Origin: Bacillales bacterium
GTDB lineage: Bacteria > Bacillota > Bacilli > Bacillales > DASSOY01
Assembly: GCA_035700025.1 (NCBI GenBank)
Contig: DASSOY010000029.1
Coordinates: 25,360-89,359, forward strand
Length of the DNA stretch: 64,000 nt
Direction: 5' to 3'
Shown: piece by piece, positions 8,059 to 17,808 of the stretch
Layout of the letters: every line of letters starts with the position of its first letter
Numbering within the stretch: position 1 is the first letter of the stretch
Notes under the pieces: model-generated
Seen by the model: the letters and a program-made list of their open reading frames with translations, nothing else
Told to the model about the DNA's origin: nothing
The model's database searches: none
Made by a program: the position numbers and the translations under genes

Positions 8059-9372
8059 GTGGCGACGAAACATGAGCAAATTTTAAAACATATCGAAGAC
8101 TTGGAAGTCGGTCGGAAAATTTCGGTGCGCGGCATCGCAAAGCAACTTGATGTGAGCGAAGGTACGGCGTATCGGGCGATTAAGGATGCCGAAAATCTCG
8201 GATTCGTGAGCACGATCGAACGCGTTGGAACGATTCGGATTGAGACGAAGCGGAAAGAGAACTTTGAAAAATTAACCTATGCCGAAGTCGTTAACATTGT
8301 CGACGGAATTGTTCTCGGCGGCCGCGAAGGACTGCATAAATCGCTCAATAAGTTTGTTATCGGCGCAATGAAGCTGGAAGCGATGATGCGCTATGTCGAC
8401 GCCGGAAACCTTGTAATTGTCGGCAACCGCGATCAGGCGCAGTTCAACGCCTTGAAAGCCGGTGCCGCCGTTTTGATTACGGGCGGCTTTATGGCAGGGG
8501 AAGATGCAGTCGCCCTCGCTGACGAACTGAAACTTCCGATCATTTCGACAAGCTACGATACGTTTACGGTCGCCGCGATGATCAATCGCGCTATCTATGA
8601 TCAATTGATCAAGAAGGAAATCGTTCTCGTGCAAGATATTTTGATTCCCGTTGAGCAGGCGTTTTATTTGAAAACGTCCGATACGATCGACAGATGGCGG
8701 GAATTGAATAAACAGACGGGACACAGCCGATATCCGGTCGTTGACGGCAAGATGCGCGTTCAAGGAATGGTAACCGCAAAAGATATCGTCGACCACCCGG
8801 GAGATGCTTCCGTTGTGAAAGCGATGACGAAAAATCCGTTGACGGTGAGCGGAGCGACGTCGCTCGCGATGGCGGCGCACATGATGATCTGGGAGGGCAT
8901 TGAACTGTTGCCGGTGGTCAACCCGTATCATAAACTGCAAGGGCTGATTTCGCGTCAAGACGTCTTGAAAGCGTTGCAAGTCATTCAACGGCAGCCCCAA
9001 GTCGGGGAAACGATCGATGAACTCATCACCGGGCAAATGGTTCAAGCCTCAGCGGCTCCGGATTTGAAATTCCGCTGTGAAGTGACGCCGCAAATGACGA
9101 ATTACCTTGGATCGATTTCGTACGGGGCGATCACGACGCTTGTCGGGGAAGCGGGCAGTCTCGCGCTTAGGCAATTCAAAAAAGGGAACCTCGTTATTGA
9201 AAACATCACGCTGTATTTTCTAAAACCGGTGCAAATCGAAAGCGTGATCGAAATTTGCCCGCGAGTGATGGAGATCAGCCGCAGGCACGGGAAGCTCGAC
9301 ATTGAAGTGTTTCATGACGGAGCGGTCGTCGGAAAAGCGATGATGACCGCACAGCTTATTGATCGCCATTGA
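8059..9372 (+). CDS. ytoI: YtoI: HTH-DRTGG-CBS-hotdog multidomain regulator-like protein
   Basis: A 437-residue cytoplasmic protein with four recognisable parts: an N-terminal winged-helix-like segment (residues about 1-65, ISVRGIAKQLDVSEGTAYRAI), a DRTGG domain (about 75-180), a CBS pair (about 190-310) and a C-terminal hotdog-fold domain (about 320-435). This is the architecture of B. subtilis YtoI, of unestablished function; CBS domains usually bind adenine nucleotides and the DNA-binding module suggests regulation. The start is GTG at 8059 with a weak ribosome site. The last 17 bases overlap convergent ytpI. Confidence 0.9.
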   Translation: MATKHEQILKHIEDLEVGRKISVRGIAKQLDVSEGTAYRAIKDAENLGFVSTIERVGTIRIETKRKENFEKLTYAEVVNIVDGIVLGGREGLHKSLNKFVIGAMKLEAMMRYVDAGNLVIVGNRDQAQFNALKAGAAVLITGGFMAGEDAVALADELKLPIISTSYDTFTVAAMINRAIYDQLIKKEIVLVQDILIPVEQAFYLKTSDTIDRWRELNKQTGHSRYPVVDGKMRVQGMVTAKDIVDHPGDASVVKAMTKNPLTVSGATSLAMAAHMMIWEGIELLPVVNPYHKLQGLISRQDVLKALQVIQRQPQVGETIDELITGQMVQASAAPDLKFRCEVTPQMTNYLGSISYGAITTLVGEAGSLALRQFKKGNLVIENITLYFLKPVQIESVIEICPRVMEISRRHGKLDIEVFHDGAVVGKAMMTAQLIDRH

Positions 9373-9673
9373 GCTCGTTTTGCCTGGCTTCTTCCACCGC
9401 ATACGGCAACAAGTGCCGGTATAAACGAATATTTTGGTAAATGTAAAAGCTTCCGACGGCAATTAAAATGACGGATATGACGATTGTGACTGCGGATTGC
9501 CTTACATACAGGGCGTTAAGGCCGAAGAAAACGAGGACAAGCCCAAGGGCCACGGCTGCTTTCGTACCGACCCACCGGCTTTCGTGCTGGCGGTTGCGCA
9601 GCTTCCAAGCTTTCAGTTTGTAAAACAAATAAAATGCGAACGAGACAATGATGAACATAACTAGAATCGGCAT
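9356..9673 (-). CDS. ytpI: YtpI-like small integral membrane protein
   Basis: A 105-residue protein with three predicted transmembrane helices (about residues 1-19, 38-56 and 62-82) and a charged C-terminal tail. Size, topology and position between ytoI and nrnA match B. subtilis YtpI, which has no established function. The ATG at 9673 follows GGAGGAAG. Its 3' end overlaps the 3' end of ytoI by 17 bases on the opposite strand. Confidence 0.82.
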   Translation of the reverse strand: MPILVMFIIVSFAFYLFYKLKAWKLRNRQHESRWVGTKAAVALGLVLVFFGLNALYVRQSAVTIVISVILIAVGSFYIYQNIRLYRHLLPYAVEEARQNELNGDQ

Positions 9674-9762
9674 CGATCTTCCTCCAATGATATCAATGAT
9701 GTTTTAGACTGTTCCATTGTAACGAGTTAGCGGGAAAAAATCCATCCGGGAAGGAGCAGGAG

Positions 9763-10701
9763 ATGAAACAAGCCATTATTGACAAAATCGAGCAATACGA
9801 TACGATCATCATCCATCGGCACGTGCGTCCCGATCCGGACGCGCTCGGATCGCAAGGGGCGCTCGCGGAGATCATTAAAGCGAGCTATCCCGGTAAAAAC
9901 GTATTTTGCGTTGGGGAAGAGGAAGCATCGCTCCAGTTTTTGAATCGAATGGACGAAGTGCCCGACGATCAATTTCATGGGGCGCTTGCCATTGTGTGCG
10001 ATACGGCAAATGCTCCTCGTATCAGCGATGAGCGCTATGAGCAAGCCGATTTTATCATCAAAATCGACCACCATCCGAATGAAGATCGTTACGGCGACTT
10101 GTTATGGGTGGATACGGAGGCAAGTTCGGTCTGTGAAATGATTTACGAATTGTACCACGAATGCAAAGCTTCACTCGTTCTTCCCGATCGGGCAGCGATG
10201 CTGCTTTATGCAGGAATTGTCGGCGACACCGGCCGATTTCTGTTCGACAGTACGACCGACCGAACGTTTGCGATTGCCGCAGCGTTAAGGAAACGATCAT
10301 TTTCCATCAATCGATTGTATACGCGTCTCTACGAAGTGAAATTGAACGTCGTGCGCCTTCGCGGGTATGTCACGTCGTCGTTTCAATTAAGTGAAAACGG
10401 TGCCGGAACGGTGAAAATCCGTCGTACTGTTCTCGAACAATACGATGCGACGCCGAGCGACGCCTCGCTGCTCGTCAATGCGTTTTCTGATGTTGCGGGC
10501 ATAAAAGCGTGGGTGTTTTTCATCGAGGAACCGGATCAAATTCGCGTCCGATTGCGTTCTAAAGGACCGGTCGTGAACGAAATTGCAAAAAAATACGGAG
10601 GCGGGGGTCACCCGATGGCGGCCGGAGCGACGATCCATCGCTGGGAGGAAGCGGATCAAGTTGTTGCGGAACTTGAGGCGGCTTGCGCCGCATACGAATA
10701 G
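9763..10701 (+). CDS. nrnA: NrnA: DHH/DHHA1 nanoRNase and pAp phosphatase
   Basis: A 312-residue phosphoesterase. In B. subtilis NrnA (YtqI) degrades 2-5 nt RNAs to mononucleotides and dephosphorylates pAp to AMP, thereby relieving sulfate-assimilation product inhibition. Mn-binding motifs are present in order: HRHVRPDPDALGSQ, VCDTANAPR and KIDHHPNEDRYGD (the DHH motif). The C-terminal DHHA1 domain ends with KYGGGGHPMAAGA, the glycine-rich substrate loop. RBS AAGGAGCAGGAG precedes the ATG. An inverted repeat directly after the stop separates it from the convergent gene at 10729. Confidence 0.95.
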   Translation: MKQAIIDKIEQYDTIIIHRHVRPDPDALGSQGALAEIIKASYPGKNVFCVGEEEASLQFLNRMDEVPDDQFHGALAIVCDTANAPRISDERYEQADFIIKIDHHPNEDRYGDLLWVDTEASSVCEMIYELYHECKASLVLPDRAAMLLYAGIVGDTGRFLFDSTTDRTFAIAAALRKRSFSINRLYTRLYEVKLNVVRLRGYVTSSFQLSENGAGTVKIRRTVLEQYDATPSDASLLVNAFSDVAGIKAWVFFIEEPDQIRVRLRSKGPVVNEIAKKYGGGGHPMAAGATIHRWEEADQVVAELEAACAAYE

Positions 10702-10729
10702 TCAGGCTTACGCATTGCGTAAGCCTGAC
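10701..10729. terminator. Perfect inverted repeat between convergent genes, probable bidirectional terminator
   Basis: Arms GTCAGGCTTACG and CGTAAGCCTGAC (12 bp, perfect) sit exactly between the nrnA stop and the stop of the minus-strand small gene. There is no clear T-run on either side, so termination is inferred from position and stem stability. Confidence 0.55.
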
Positions 10730-10914
10730 TATTGCTGTTGCTTCGGAATGAACCAAGAGCCGATATTTGTTTCGTCGATCAACACGTCGACGTTTGCACG
10801 TGAGATCTCTTTTTTGATTAAACGGACCATTTCGTCGGATTCGGCGAATGCCGAGTAACCGTCTTGAATTCGCCTTACTTTCGCTTTGACGATGTCTTTC
10901 GGGTTCATGATCAT
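10729..10914 (-). CDS. Small conserved-looking protein upstream of nrnA 3' end, family not assigned
   Basis: A 61-residue soluble protein (MIMNPKDIVKAKVRRIQDGY...) with alternating charged and hydrophobic residues and a second half VDVLIDETNIGSWFIPKQQQ. A strong AAGGAGG lies 9 bases ahead of the ATG. It lies between nrnA and ytrI, where B. subtilis also has a small gene, but I cannot confirm that the two are orthologous. It faces the same way as ytrI-ytrH and could be read with them, across a 129-base gap. Confidence 0.6.
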   Translation of the reverse strand: MIMNPKDIVKAKVRRIQDGYSAFAESDEMVRLIKKEISRANVDVLIDETNIGSWFIPKQQQ

Positions 10915-11043
10915 CGTGCGTATCCTCCTTTTTCGGCTTTGGGGTCGAATAACGTTCCATACGCCTTACTTAAATCTTATTCGAGCAGCGGCGCGATTGC
11001 CACGGAATGGACACCCGTGTCACAAAATTTTCAAACTTTTTTG

Positions 11044-11544
11044 TCACACTTTTTCCACATTCAATACGACTTTTACCGTCGAGTAAATGACGAGCGTGGC
11101 CACTTTCACGCGAAAACGGTTTTTTTCCACTTCATAGGTTTTGTTTTCGATCACTTGCTTGATCATCCGTTGATTTTCGGCGACGGATTCGATGTTTTGG
11201 TGAATGAGGCTTGATAGTTGTTCGCTGACTGCGCTGCGGATTTCAAACAGCTCGGACTTACTGATTTCGTTGTTTCGATTTTCCACGAACGTTACTTTTA
11301 TTGATTGAACCGTTAATTTTTGCTCGAGCTGCTCATTTTTTTCATTGGATTCTTCTTGCCACGTTTTCAATTGCGATTTCAATTGTTTGATGTCTTGTTT
11401 TTGTTCGTAGATCATCGTTAATTGTCGTTCTTGGGCGATGCCGGAAATGACGATGAAAAACATCCAGCCGACAATGATACCGAGAATGAGACCTGCCGAG
11501 AAACGTTGCCAATCCCGCGTTTTGAAATGTTGGGGGATGCGCAT
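11044..11544 (-). CDS. ytrI: YtrI sporulation membrane protein
   Basis: A 166-residue bitopic protein: a short basic N-terminus, one transmembrane helix (about residues 15-36), a coiled-coil-like Gln/Glu/Lys-rich stretch (about 40-75) and a C-terminal domain ending VIYSTVKVVLNVEKV. B. subtilis YtrI is needed for efficient sporulation and is made in the mother cell with YtrH. The ATG at 11544 immediately follows the ytrH stop codon, so translation is probably coupled. Confidence 0.85.
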   Translation of the reverse strand: MRIPQHFKTRDWQRFSAGLILGIIVGWMFFIVISGIAQERQLTMIYEQKQDIKQLKSQLKTWQEESNEKNEQLEQKLTVQSIKVTFVENRNNEISKSELFEIRSAVSEQLSSLIHQNIESVAENQRMIKQVIENKTYEVEKNRFRVKVATLVIYSTVKVVLNVEKV

Positions 11545-11892
11545 TTACCCGATATACTCCTGTTGTGTCAACCAGTAAATCAAAATCGTGCCGGTATGGG
11601 CGCCGGTCATCGCCGAGATGATGACAATCATTTGTTTTACAATTTCGTCGGGGGAACCGTAAATAAATCCTTTTTCAAGATTTGTAATCGTGTCGAATGT
11701 ACCGCCGATTGCCGCAACGACAGCCCAAATTTTCAAGTTGCCCGCAAGCGTCCACATCGCGCTCAGCGGAGGTTTGCTTACGAGAAACGCGCCAATGCCG
11801 CCAATGATCGCGCCGCCGACAATGACGCCGAACGCGACGAAGAAATCGAAAACGACGCTTTGCAAAAACTCTCGAAAAGGTACCGGCTCCAT
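11545..11892 (-). CDS. ytrH: YtrH sporulation membrane protein
   Basis: A 115-residue integral membrane protein with three hydrophobic segments (VVFDFFVAFGVIVGGAIIGG, the LKIWAVVAAIGGTFD region and IVKQMIVIISAMTGAHTGTI). In B. subtilis YtrH belongs to the SigE regulon and is required for normal sporulation. The ATG at 11892 lies 9 bases after GGAAAGG; longer in-frame starts lack a ribosome site and exceed the family length of about 113. It forms a two-gene unit with ytrI, divergent from dnaE. Confidence 0.87.
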   Translation of the reverse strand: MEPVPFREFLQSVVFDFFVAFGVIVGGAIIGGIGAFLVSKPPLSAMWTLAGNLKIWAVVAAIGGTFDTITNLEKGFIYGSPDEIVKQMIVIISAMTGAHTGTILIYWLTQQEYIG

Positions 11893-12009
11893 CTGTTTCA
11901 TCCTTTCCAATGAGACAAACGTTAAATCTATCAATTCCTGCAGCGGGTTTGCGCAGTTCAACGACCCCAGATGCACATCCCGCTCTTGAAAACTCGGATG
12001 CGTTATTCT

Positions 12010-12040
12010 AATGTATATGGGACAAGAACGAGCGTTATGC
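12010..12040 (-). promoter_or_regulatory. Candidate SigE-type promoter for ytrH-ytrI
   Basis: Read on the minus strand, GCATAAC (12034-12040) is followed 16 bases later by TATACATT (12010-12017). These resemble the SigE elements KMATATT and CATACANT, with the -10 matching 7 of 8. The spacer is slightly long. It lies 118 bases upstream of the ytrH start. Confidence 0.35.
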
Positions 12041-12066
12041 CATTGACGTACATGTGTTCGCTATTA

Positions 12067-12075
12067 TGTTATAAT
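12067..12075 (+). promoter_or_regulatory. Extended -10 SigA promoter for dnaE
   Basis: TGTTATAAT is a full extended -10 element. A TTGACG at 12043-12048 would need a 21-base spacer, so the -35 is weak or the promoter depends on the TGn motif. It lies 61 bases before the dnaE start. Confidence 0.6.
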
Positions 12076-12135
12076 AACTATTAGATTTATTCGGTTGCCG
12101 CGCGCTGCGGAATTAACGGCAAGGAGAGATGGGCT

Positions 12136-15100
12136 TTGGGTTTCGTTCACCTTCACGTTCACAGTGAGTATAGTTTGCTTCGAGGGGCTTGCCGCATAGA
12201 CTCCCTTGCGAAAAGAGCGGCCGACCTGCGTTTTTCCGCGCTCGCAATCACCGATCATTCGGTTATGTACGGCGTCGTTCCGTTTTATAAAGCTTGTCGA
12301 AAATACGGGATCAAACCGATTATCGGTATGGAGATCAACGTTGCTCTCGAGGAAGCATCCGACGGCGTCAAGGGACGAAATCAACCGGCAGCAACACTCG
12401 TATTGCTGGCGAAAACAAACGCGGGGTACCGCCATTTAATCCAATTAAGCACGGAAGCGCAAAGCGGGCGCCAACCGGTCGTTTCAAAACAATCGTTAGC
12501 TGCGCATGCGGAAGATTTAATTGCTCTCTCTTCCGGGATCAACGGCGAAATCGAGCGCTGTTTACTGCGCGGCGACCGTGCAAAAGCAACGGAAGCGGCT
12601 GAATTTTACAAACGTGTATTTGCAGGAAATTTTTACATCGAAATTCAAGACCACAGCACGCGTTCGCAAAAACAACTGAACTTGGAAATCGTGCAATTGG
12701 CAAAAGCTTTAGACGTATCGCTTGCGGCGACAAATGACGTGCATTACTTGGAAGCGTCCGATGCCATCGCGCATGATTGCTTGCTCTGCATCAAAAACGG
12801 CGTGCGGCTCGACGACGATGATCGCGAGAAATTGCCGACTGACCAGTATTATTTAAAATCGCCCGAAGAAATGGAGGCTCTGTTTTCCGCGTTTCCTGAA
12901 GCGTTGCGAAATACGGAACGAATTGCGGATGCATGTGATGTAACGTTTGAGTTTGGGCGTGCGATTTTGCCGTCCTTCCCCGTACCCGAAGGTCTCGGTG
13001 CGTCCGAGTATTTGCGTAAGATATGCGAGGAGGGGCTTCGGAGCCGCTATGGCATGGATCCTGACGGTCCCCTTTGGCGAAGGCTCGAATATGAGCTCAG
13101 TGTCATCGAGAAAATGCACTACTGCGATTATTTTTTAATTGTTTGGGACTTTATGAAGCACGCACACGAAAACCGCATTCTCACGGGGCCGGGACGCGGT
13201 TCCGCTGCGGGTTCTCTCGTCTCTTACGTATTGAACATTACCGATGTCGATCCGATTGCCCATGATCTCATTTTCGAACGGTTTTTAAATCCGGAAAGAG
13301 TCAGCATGCCGGACATTGATATTGATTTTCCCGATACGAAGCGCGATCAAATGATTCGTTACGTGGCTGACAAATACGGTGCTGAGCACGTGGCGCAAAT
13401 TATTACGTTTGGAACGCTTGCAGCGCGGGCTGCCGTGCGTGATGTTGGAAGGGTGATCGGCGCCCCGCAAAAACTCGTCGATTCCCTCGCAAAGAAAATA
13501 CCTTCTCGTCCGGGCATAACACTCGCACAAGCAAAACGGGAATCCATGCCGTTGATGCAATTGCTTAAGGAATCGGAAGAAGCCTTGCAAATCTTCCAAA
13601 TCGCGGGAACGATCGAAGGGCTTCCGCGCCATGCGTCGACCCACGCAGCGGGGATTGTTATCAGCAAGCAGCCTTTGACCGATGTCGTGCCGCTTCAGGA
13701 TTCGCAAGACGGCCTTGCCCTTACGCAATTTCCAATGAACATTCTCGAAGAAATCGGCCTATTGAAGATGGATTTTCTCGGCTTGCGCAATTTGACGCTT
13801 ATTGAAAACATCTTGAATGCGGTTGAGGCGGAAACCGGCATACGTCCGGATTTTAAAAAAGTTCCCAACGACGATGAACAAACGTTTCGGTTGTTGGCGC
13901 AAGGGGATACATCTGGAATATTTCAACTTGAGTCGGACGGCATGCGAAAAGTATTGCAAAGATTGAAACCAACGACGTTTGAAGACATCGTTGCCGTGAA
14001 CGCGCTCTATCGGCCGGGACCGATGGAAAACATTCCGACATACATTGCCGGCAAACACGGGGAATTGGATGTTCAGTATATTCATGACGATTTGAAACCC
14101 ATCTTGGAAAAAACGTACGGGGTCATCGTATATCAAGAGCAAATCATGCAGATCGCTTCGAATCTCGCCGGTTTTTCGCTCGGAGAAGCCGATTTGCTGC
14201 GGCGGGCCATTTCGAAAAAGAAGAAGAACATCCTGGATGAGGAGCGCGAGCATTTTGTGAGCGGATGCGTCAACAACGGCTATCCGGCGGAAACGGCGGA
14301 GACGGTGTACGATCTCATCATGCGTTTCGCCGACTACGGCTTCCCGCGCTCTCATGCAGTCGCTTACAGCGTCATTGCCTTTCGGCTCGCCTATTTAAAG
14401 GCGCATTATCCGAAAGCATTCATGGCTGCGCTGCTTTCCGGGGTCATTGGCGATCACGACAAAACGGCGGCTTACATTCGCGAGCTGAAAGCGAAGCAAA
14501 TCCCCGTGCTCCCGCCTTCTGTCAATCGCAGCGAGCAAGCCTTCACTTCCGAACAAGAAGGCATTCGCTTCGGCCTTTTGGCGGTAAAAAACGTTGGCAT
14601 GCATGCGATCGACGAACTGACGAAGAAACGTCGATCCGGAATCTATCGGGATTTGTTTGATTTGTGTGCACGCGTTTCCTTGAAAAAGGTAAACAAGCGA
14701 ACGTTGGAATCGCTCGTTTTTGCAGGCGCGATGGACGAATTCGGGGTCGATCGTGCAACGCTCATCACGTCTCTCGACCGTGCGGTCCGTTACGGCGAGG
14801 AAGTGGATGAAAAGGCGGGGAAGCCGCAAATGGACTGGTTCGGAGCAGGAGAAGGGCGGCCGAATTACGAAGAAGTGCCGCCATTAAACATGAATGATAA
14901 ACTGAAGTTTGAAAAAGAAGCACTCGGGTTTTATTTATCGGCTCATCCGTTGGAACGTTATGCGGAAGCATTGAGGGGCATTCCACATCTAAAAATCGCT
15001 CAGATTGCGAAACGTTCGCCGAAACAACTCGTTCGAACGGCGGGGATGATCGTGAAAACGCGCCAGATTCGGACAAAAAAAGGGGATCCGATGGCCTTTC

Positions 15101-15540
15101 TCACGTTGAGTGACGAGACAGCGGAGATCGAGGTCGTCGTTTTCCCGAAATTGTATGCGCGTTGCGCGGGTATCGTCGATGAAGACCGGTTTTTGCTCGT
15201 AGAAGGTACGTGTCAAGACGATCGGCAGTCCCGAAGCTTGATTGCTGAACGCATCGTTCCCCTTGAACAATTGCCGGCGCAGGGAGGTGACGAATCCGAA
15301 AGCAAGCGTGTCGGTTCCTTGTTTTTGAAAATTGACGGCCGCCATCGCGAAACGGCGTTTTTGAATCGCATAAAAAAAGTGTTGCAGCGTTTTCGCGGCG
15401 AAGTTCCGGTTATCGTGTATTATGCAGACGAGAAAAAAACGATCAAGCTTCCGGAAACGTTCAACGTCGATGCAAGCGAAGCCTGCTTGAAAGGGTTGAA
15501 AGAAGAACTTGGCACGAACCATGTCGTTTTCAAGAAATAA
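12136..15540 (+). CDS. dnaE: DNA polymerase III alpha subunit DnaE
   Basis: The 1134-residue DnaE polymerase. In Bacillales it extends RNA primers, especially on the lagging strand, before handing over to PolC. An N-terminal PHP domain carries FVHLHVHSEYS; the polymerase active site SMPDIDIDFPD has catalytic Asp residues near 393-395; a DNA-binding helix-hairpin-helix and a C-terminal OB-fold (around residue 955, TAGMIVKTRQIRTKKGDPMA) follow. No DnaQ-like exonuclease insert is present, unlike PolC. The start is TTG at 12136, about 9 bases after AAGGAG. Divergent from ytrHI; the malic enzyme follows after 133 bases with its own promoter. Confidence 0.97.
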   Translation: MGFVHLHVHSEYSLLRGACRIDSLAKRAADLRFSALAITDHSVMYGVVPFYKACRKYGIKPIIGMEINVALEEASDGVKGRNQPAATLVLLAKTNAGYRHLIQLSTEAQSGRQPVVSKQSLAAHAEDLIALSSGINGEIERCLLRGDRAKATEAAEFYKRVFAGNFYIEIQDHSTRSQKQLNLEIVQLAKALDVSLAATNDVHYLEASDAIAHDCLLCIKNGVRLDDDDREKLPTDQYYLKSPEEMEALFSAFPEALRNTERIADACDVTFEFGRAILPSFPVPEGLGASEYLRKICEEGLRSRYGMDPDGPLWRRLEYELSVIEKMHYCDYFLIVWDFMKHAHENRILTGPGRGSAAGSLVSYVLNITDVDPIAHDLIFERFLNPERVSMPDIDIDFPDTKRDQMIRYVADKYGAEHVAQIITFGTLAARAAVRDVGRVIGAPQKLVDSLAKKIPSRPGITLAQAKRESMPLMQLLKESEEALQIFQIAGTIEGLPRHASTHAAGIVISKQPLTDVVPLQDSQDGLALTQFPMNILEEIGLLKMDFLGLRNLTLIENILNAVEAETGIRPDFKKVPNDDEQTFRLLAQGDTSGIFQLESDGMRKVLQRLKPTTFEDIVAVNALYRPGPMENIPTYIAGKHGELDVQYIHDDLKPILEKTYGVIVYQEQIMQIASNLAGFSLGEADLLRRAISKKKKNILDEEREHFVSGCVNNGYPAETAETVYDLIMRFADYGFPRSHAVAYSVIAFRLAYLKAHYPKAFMAALLSGVIGDHDKTAAYIRELKAKQIPVLPPSVNRSEQAFTSEQEGIRFGLLAVKNVGMHAIDELTKKRRSGIYRDLFDLCARVSLKKVNKRTLESLVFAGAMDEFGVDRATLITSLDRAVRYGEEVDEKAGKPQMDWFGAGEGRPNYEEVPPLNMNDKLKFEKEALGFYLSAHPLERYAEALRGIPHLKIAQIAKRSPKQLVRTAGMIVKTRQIRTKKGDPMAFLTLSDETAEIEVVVFPKLYARCAGIVDEDRFLLVEGTCQDDRQSRSLIAERIVPLEQLPAQGGDESESKRVGSLFLKIDGRHRETAFLNRIKKVLQRFRGEVPVIVYYADEKKTIKLPETFNVDASEACLKGLKEELGTNHVVFKK

Positions 15541-15567
15541 ACATTCGTTTTAATGAAATGCTTGTTT

Positions 15568-15576
15568 TGCTATAAT
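15568..15576 (+). promoter_or_regulatory. Extended -10 promoter for the ytsJ-accDA operon
   Basis: TGCTATAAT is a perfect extended -10; the -35 region (TTTTAA, 17 bases upstream) is poor. It lies about 98 bases before the malic-enzyme start. Confidence 0.6.
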
Positions 15577-15673
15577 AGAGTGCAGACACTTTTACAGAAA
15601 CAAGCTTGCATCGGTTCGGTTGTTGCAAGCCTCCATGCTTAGCGATGGATGGAACAAAGGAGAGTGAAGCGAT

Positions 15674-16912
15674 TTGTCCACAACACGTGAGGAAGCGTTG
15701 CATATTCACCGGATTCACCAGGGGAAACTCGAGTCGAAATCGAAAGTTCCGGTTCGCAACGCCCGGGACTTGAGTCTCGCCTATTCCCCGGGAGTAGCGG
15801 AACCTTGCAAAGAAATTTACGATGATCCGAGCAAAGTATTCGAATATACGATGAAGGGAAACATGGTAGCGGTCGTGTCTGACGGTACGGCCGTACTCGG
15901 GCTCGGAAACATCGGTCCACAGGCAGCGCTTCCTGTAATGGAAGGGAAAGCGGTATTGTTCAAGAGTTTTGCCGGCGTCGACGCGTTTCCGATCTGTGTC
16001 GACACGAACGACGTTGACAAAATCGTCGAGACCGTGAAATTGCTGCAACCGAATTTCGGGGGCATCAATCTCGAGGATATTTCCGGACCGAGATGTTTTG
16101 AAGTTGAGGAACGATTGAAAAGGGAAACGAATATCCCGATCTTTCATGACGATCAACATGGTACGGCAATCGTCACTCTCGCAGGTCTCGTCAATGCATT
16201 GAAAATTACCGGCAAATCAGTGTCCAGTGTTCGTGTGATCGTAAACGGAGCCGGTGCCGCGGGAATTGCCATCATCAAGCTTCTTGATCGTTTTGGCGTG
16301 AAAGATATGATATTATGCGATTCGAAAGGCGCGATTTACGAAGGACGTTCCGAAGGCATGAACGACGTAAAGGCGGACATTGCGAAAATTACGAATCGTG
16401 ATCGACTGAAAGGTTCCTTGCAAGAGGTCATTCAAGACATGGACGTCTTCATCGGCGTATCCGTCGAAGGCGTGCTTACCGAAGAAATGGTGAAAAGCAT
16501 GAATGACGATCCTGTCATTTTCGCGATGGCCAATCCGGTACCGGAAATCATGCCGGATCAGGCGAAAGCCGCGGGAGCGAAAGTGATCGGTACGGGGCGT
16601 TCCGATTTTCCGAACCAGGTGAACAATGTACTTGCGTTTCCGGGCATATTCCGCGGGGCACTCGATGTGAGGGCCACGCATATTAACGAGGACATGAAAG
16701 TGGCGGCCGTTTACGCGATTGCGAATCTCATCGCAGAAAGTGAATTGAAGGACGATTATGTGATTCCCGCGCCGTTTGACGCGCGAGTGGCTCCGGCGGT
16801 AGCCGCGAGCGTCGCGAAAGCGGCGATGGAAACGGGCGTCGCGAGAAAACATGTCGATCCGGACGAAGTAGCCGAAAAGACGAGGAAATTGACGGCTATC
16901 GACGCCGATTGA
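15674..16912 (+). CDS. ytsJ: NAD(P)-dependent malic enzyme YtsJ
   Basis: A 412-residue malic enzyme that decarboxylates malate to pyruvate with reduction of NAD(P)+. Segments seen are LAYSPGVAEPCKEI (active-site Tyr region), GLGNIGPQAALPVMEGKA with the catalytic Lys, HDDQHGTAIV (metal binding) and the Rossmann loop VNGAGAAGIA. B. subtilis YtsJ, at the same locus, is the NADP-preferring main form; cofactor preference here is by orthology. The start is TTG at 15674, after AAGGAGAG. It leads into accDA, so malate-derived pyruvate and reducing power sit beside fatty-acid synthesis. Confidence 0.93.
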   Translation: MSTTREEALHIHRIHQGKLESKSKVPVRNARDLSLAYSPGVAEPCKEIYDDPSKVFEYTMKGNMVAVVSDGTAVLGLGNIGPQAALPVMEGKAVLFKSFAGVDAFPICVDTNDVDKIVETVKLLQPNFGGINLEDISGPRCFEVEERLKRETNIPIFHDDQHGTAIVTLAGLVNALKITGKSVSSVRVIVNGAGAAGIAIIKLLDRFGVKDMILCDSKGAIYEGRSEGMNDVKADIAKITNRDRLKGSLQEVIQDMDVFIGVSVEGVLTEEMVKSMNDDPVIFAMANPVPEIMPDQAKAAGAKVIGTGRSDFPNQVNNVLAFPGIFRGALDVRATHINEDMKVAAVYAIANLIAESELKDDYVIPAPFDARVAPAVAASVAKAAMETGVARKHVDPDEVAEKTRKLTAIDAD

Positions 16913-16947
16913 CCTACGGAATGGTATGATCAAAGGACGGTGTTATT

Positions 16948-17808
16948 TTGTTAAAGGATTTGTTTGCTAAGAAGAAAAAATATGCAACGGTTCCTTCGGA
17001 GAAAGTGAAAAACGATGTGCCCGAAGGTTTGATGTCGAAATGTCCGCAATGCAAAACGATTATGTACACGAAAGAATTGAATAAAAATTTAAAAGTGTGC
17101 ATTTCGTGCGGCTACCATCATCGAATGACGGCACAGGAGCGGTTTGAAAGTTTGTTTGACGACGGTATCTTTGAAGAGTTGGATCACGGGTTGACTTCAG
17201 CAAACCCGTTGCAGTTTCCGGATTATACGGAGAAACTGGATAAGGACAAGAAGAAAACGGAGCTGAATGAGGCGGTTCTCACCGGCGAAGGAACGATCGA
17301 GCAATTGCCGGTCGTAATGGCCGTGATGGACGCTCGGTTTCGTATGGGGAGCATGGGCTCCGTTGTAGGGGAAAAAATCACGCGCGCCGTGGAACGTGCT
17401 GGAGAACGGAAGCTGCCTTTCATCATTTTCACCGCTTCGGGAGGCGCCCGAATGCAGGAAGGGGCGCTCAGCTTGATGCAAATGGCGAAAACAAGCGCGG
17501 CGCTGAAGAAGTTCAGCAGTGACGGCGGCTTGTTCATTTCGGTCATGACGCATCCGACAACGGGCGGTGTGTCGGCAAGCTTCGCATCACTCGGGGATTA
17601 TAATTTTGCCGAGCCCGGCGCACTTATCGGCTTTGCCGGAAGAAGAATCATTGAACAAACGATTCGCCAAGAATTGCCGGACGACTTTCAAACGGCCGAA
17701 TTTTTGTTCGAGCACGGCCAACTCGACCGAGTCATCCCGAGAAAAGAAATGAAAGAGGCGCTTGCCACGGTTCTGTCGATACACGGAACGGGAGGTCGAA
17801 AAAAATGA
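16948..17808 (+). CDS. accD: Acetyl-CoA carboxylase carboxyltransferase beta subunit
   Basis: A 286-residue carboxyltransferase beta subunit, which with AccA transfers CO2 from carboxybiotin to acetyl-CoA to form malonyl-CoA. An N-terminal four-cysteine zinc ribbon (KCPQCKT ... CISCGYHH) is followed by the crotonase-like fold with [18 protein letters not shown] and the oxyanion-loop region [16 protein letters not shown]. The start is TTG at 16948 with AAAGGACGG upstream. Its stop overlaps the accA start by 4 bases (ATGA), indicating coupled translation of the two subunits. Confidence 0.96.
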   Translation: MLKDLFAKKKKYATVPSEKVKNDVPEGLMSKCPQCKTIMYTKELNKNLKVCISCGYHHRMTAQERFESLFDDGIFEELDHGLTSANPLQFPDYTEKLDKDKKKTELNEAVLTGEGTIEQLPVVMAVMDARFRMGSMGSVVGEKITRAVERAGERKLPFIIFTASGGARMQEGALSLMQMAKTSAALKKFSSDGGLFISVMTHPTTGGVSASFASLGDYNFAEPGALIGFAGRRIIEQTIRQELPDDFQTAEFLFEHGQLDRVIPRKEMKEALATVLSIHGTGGRKK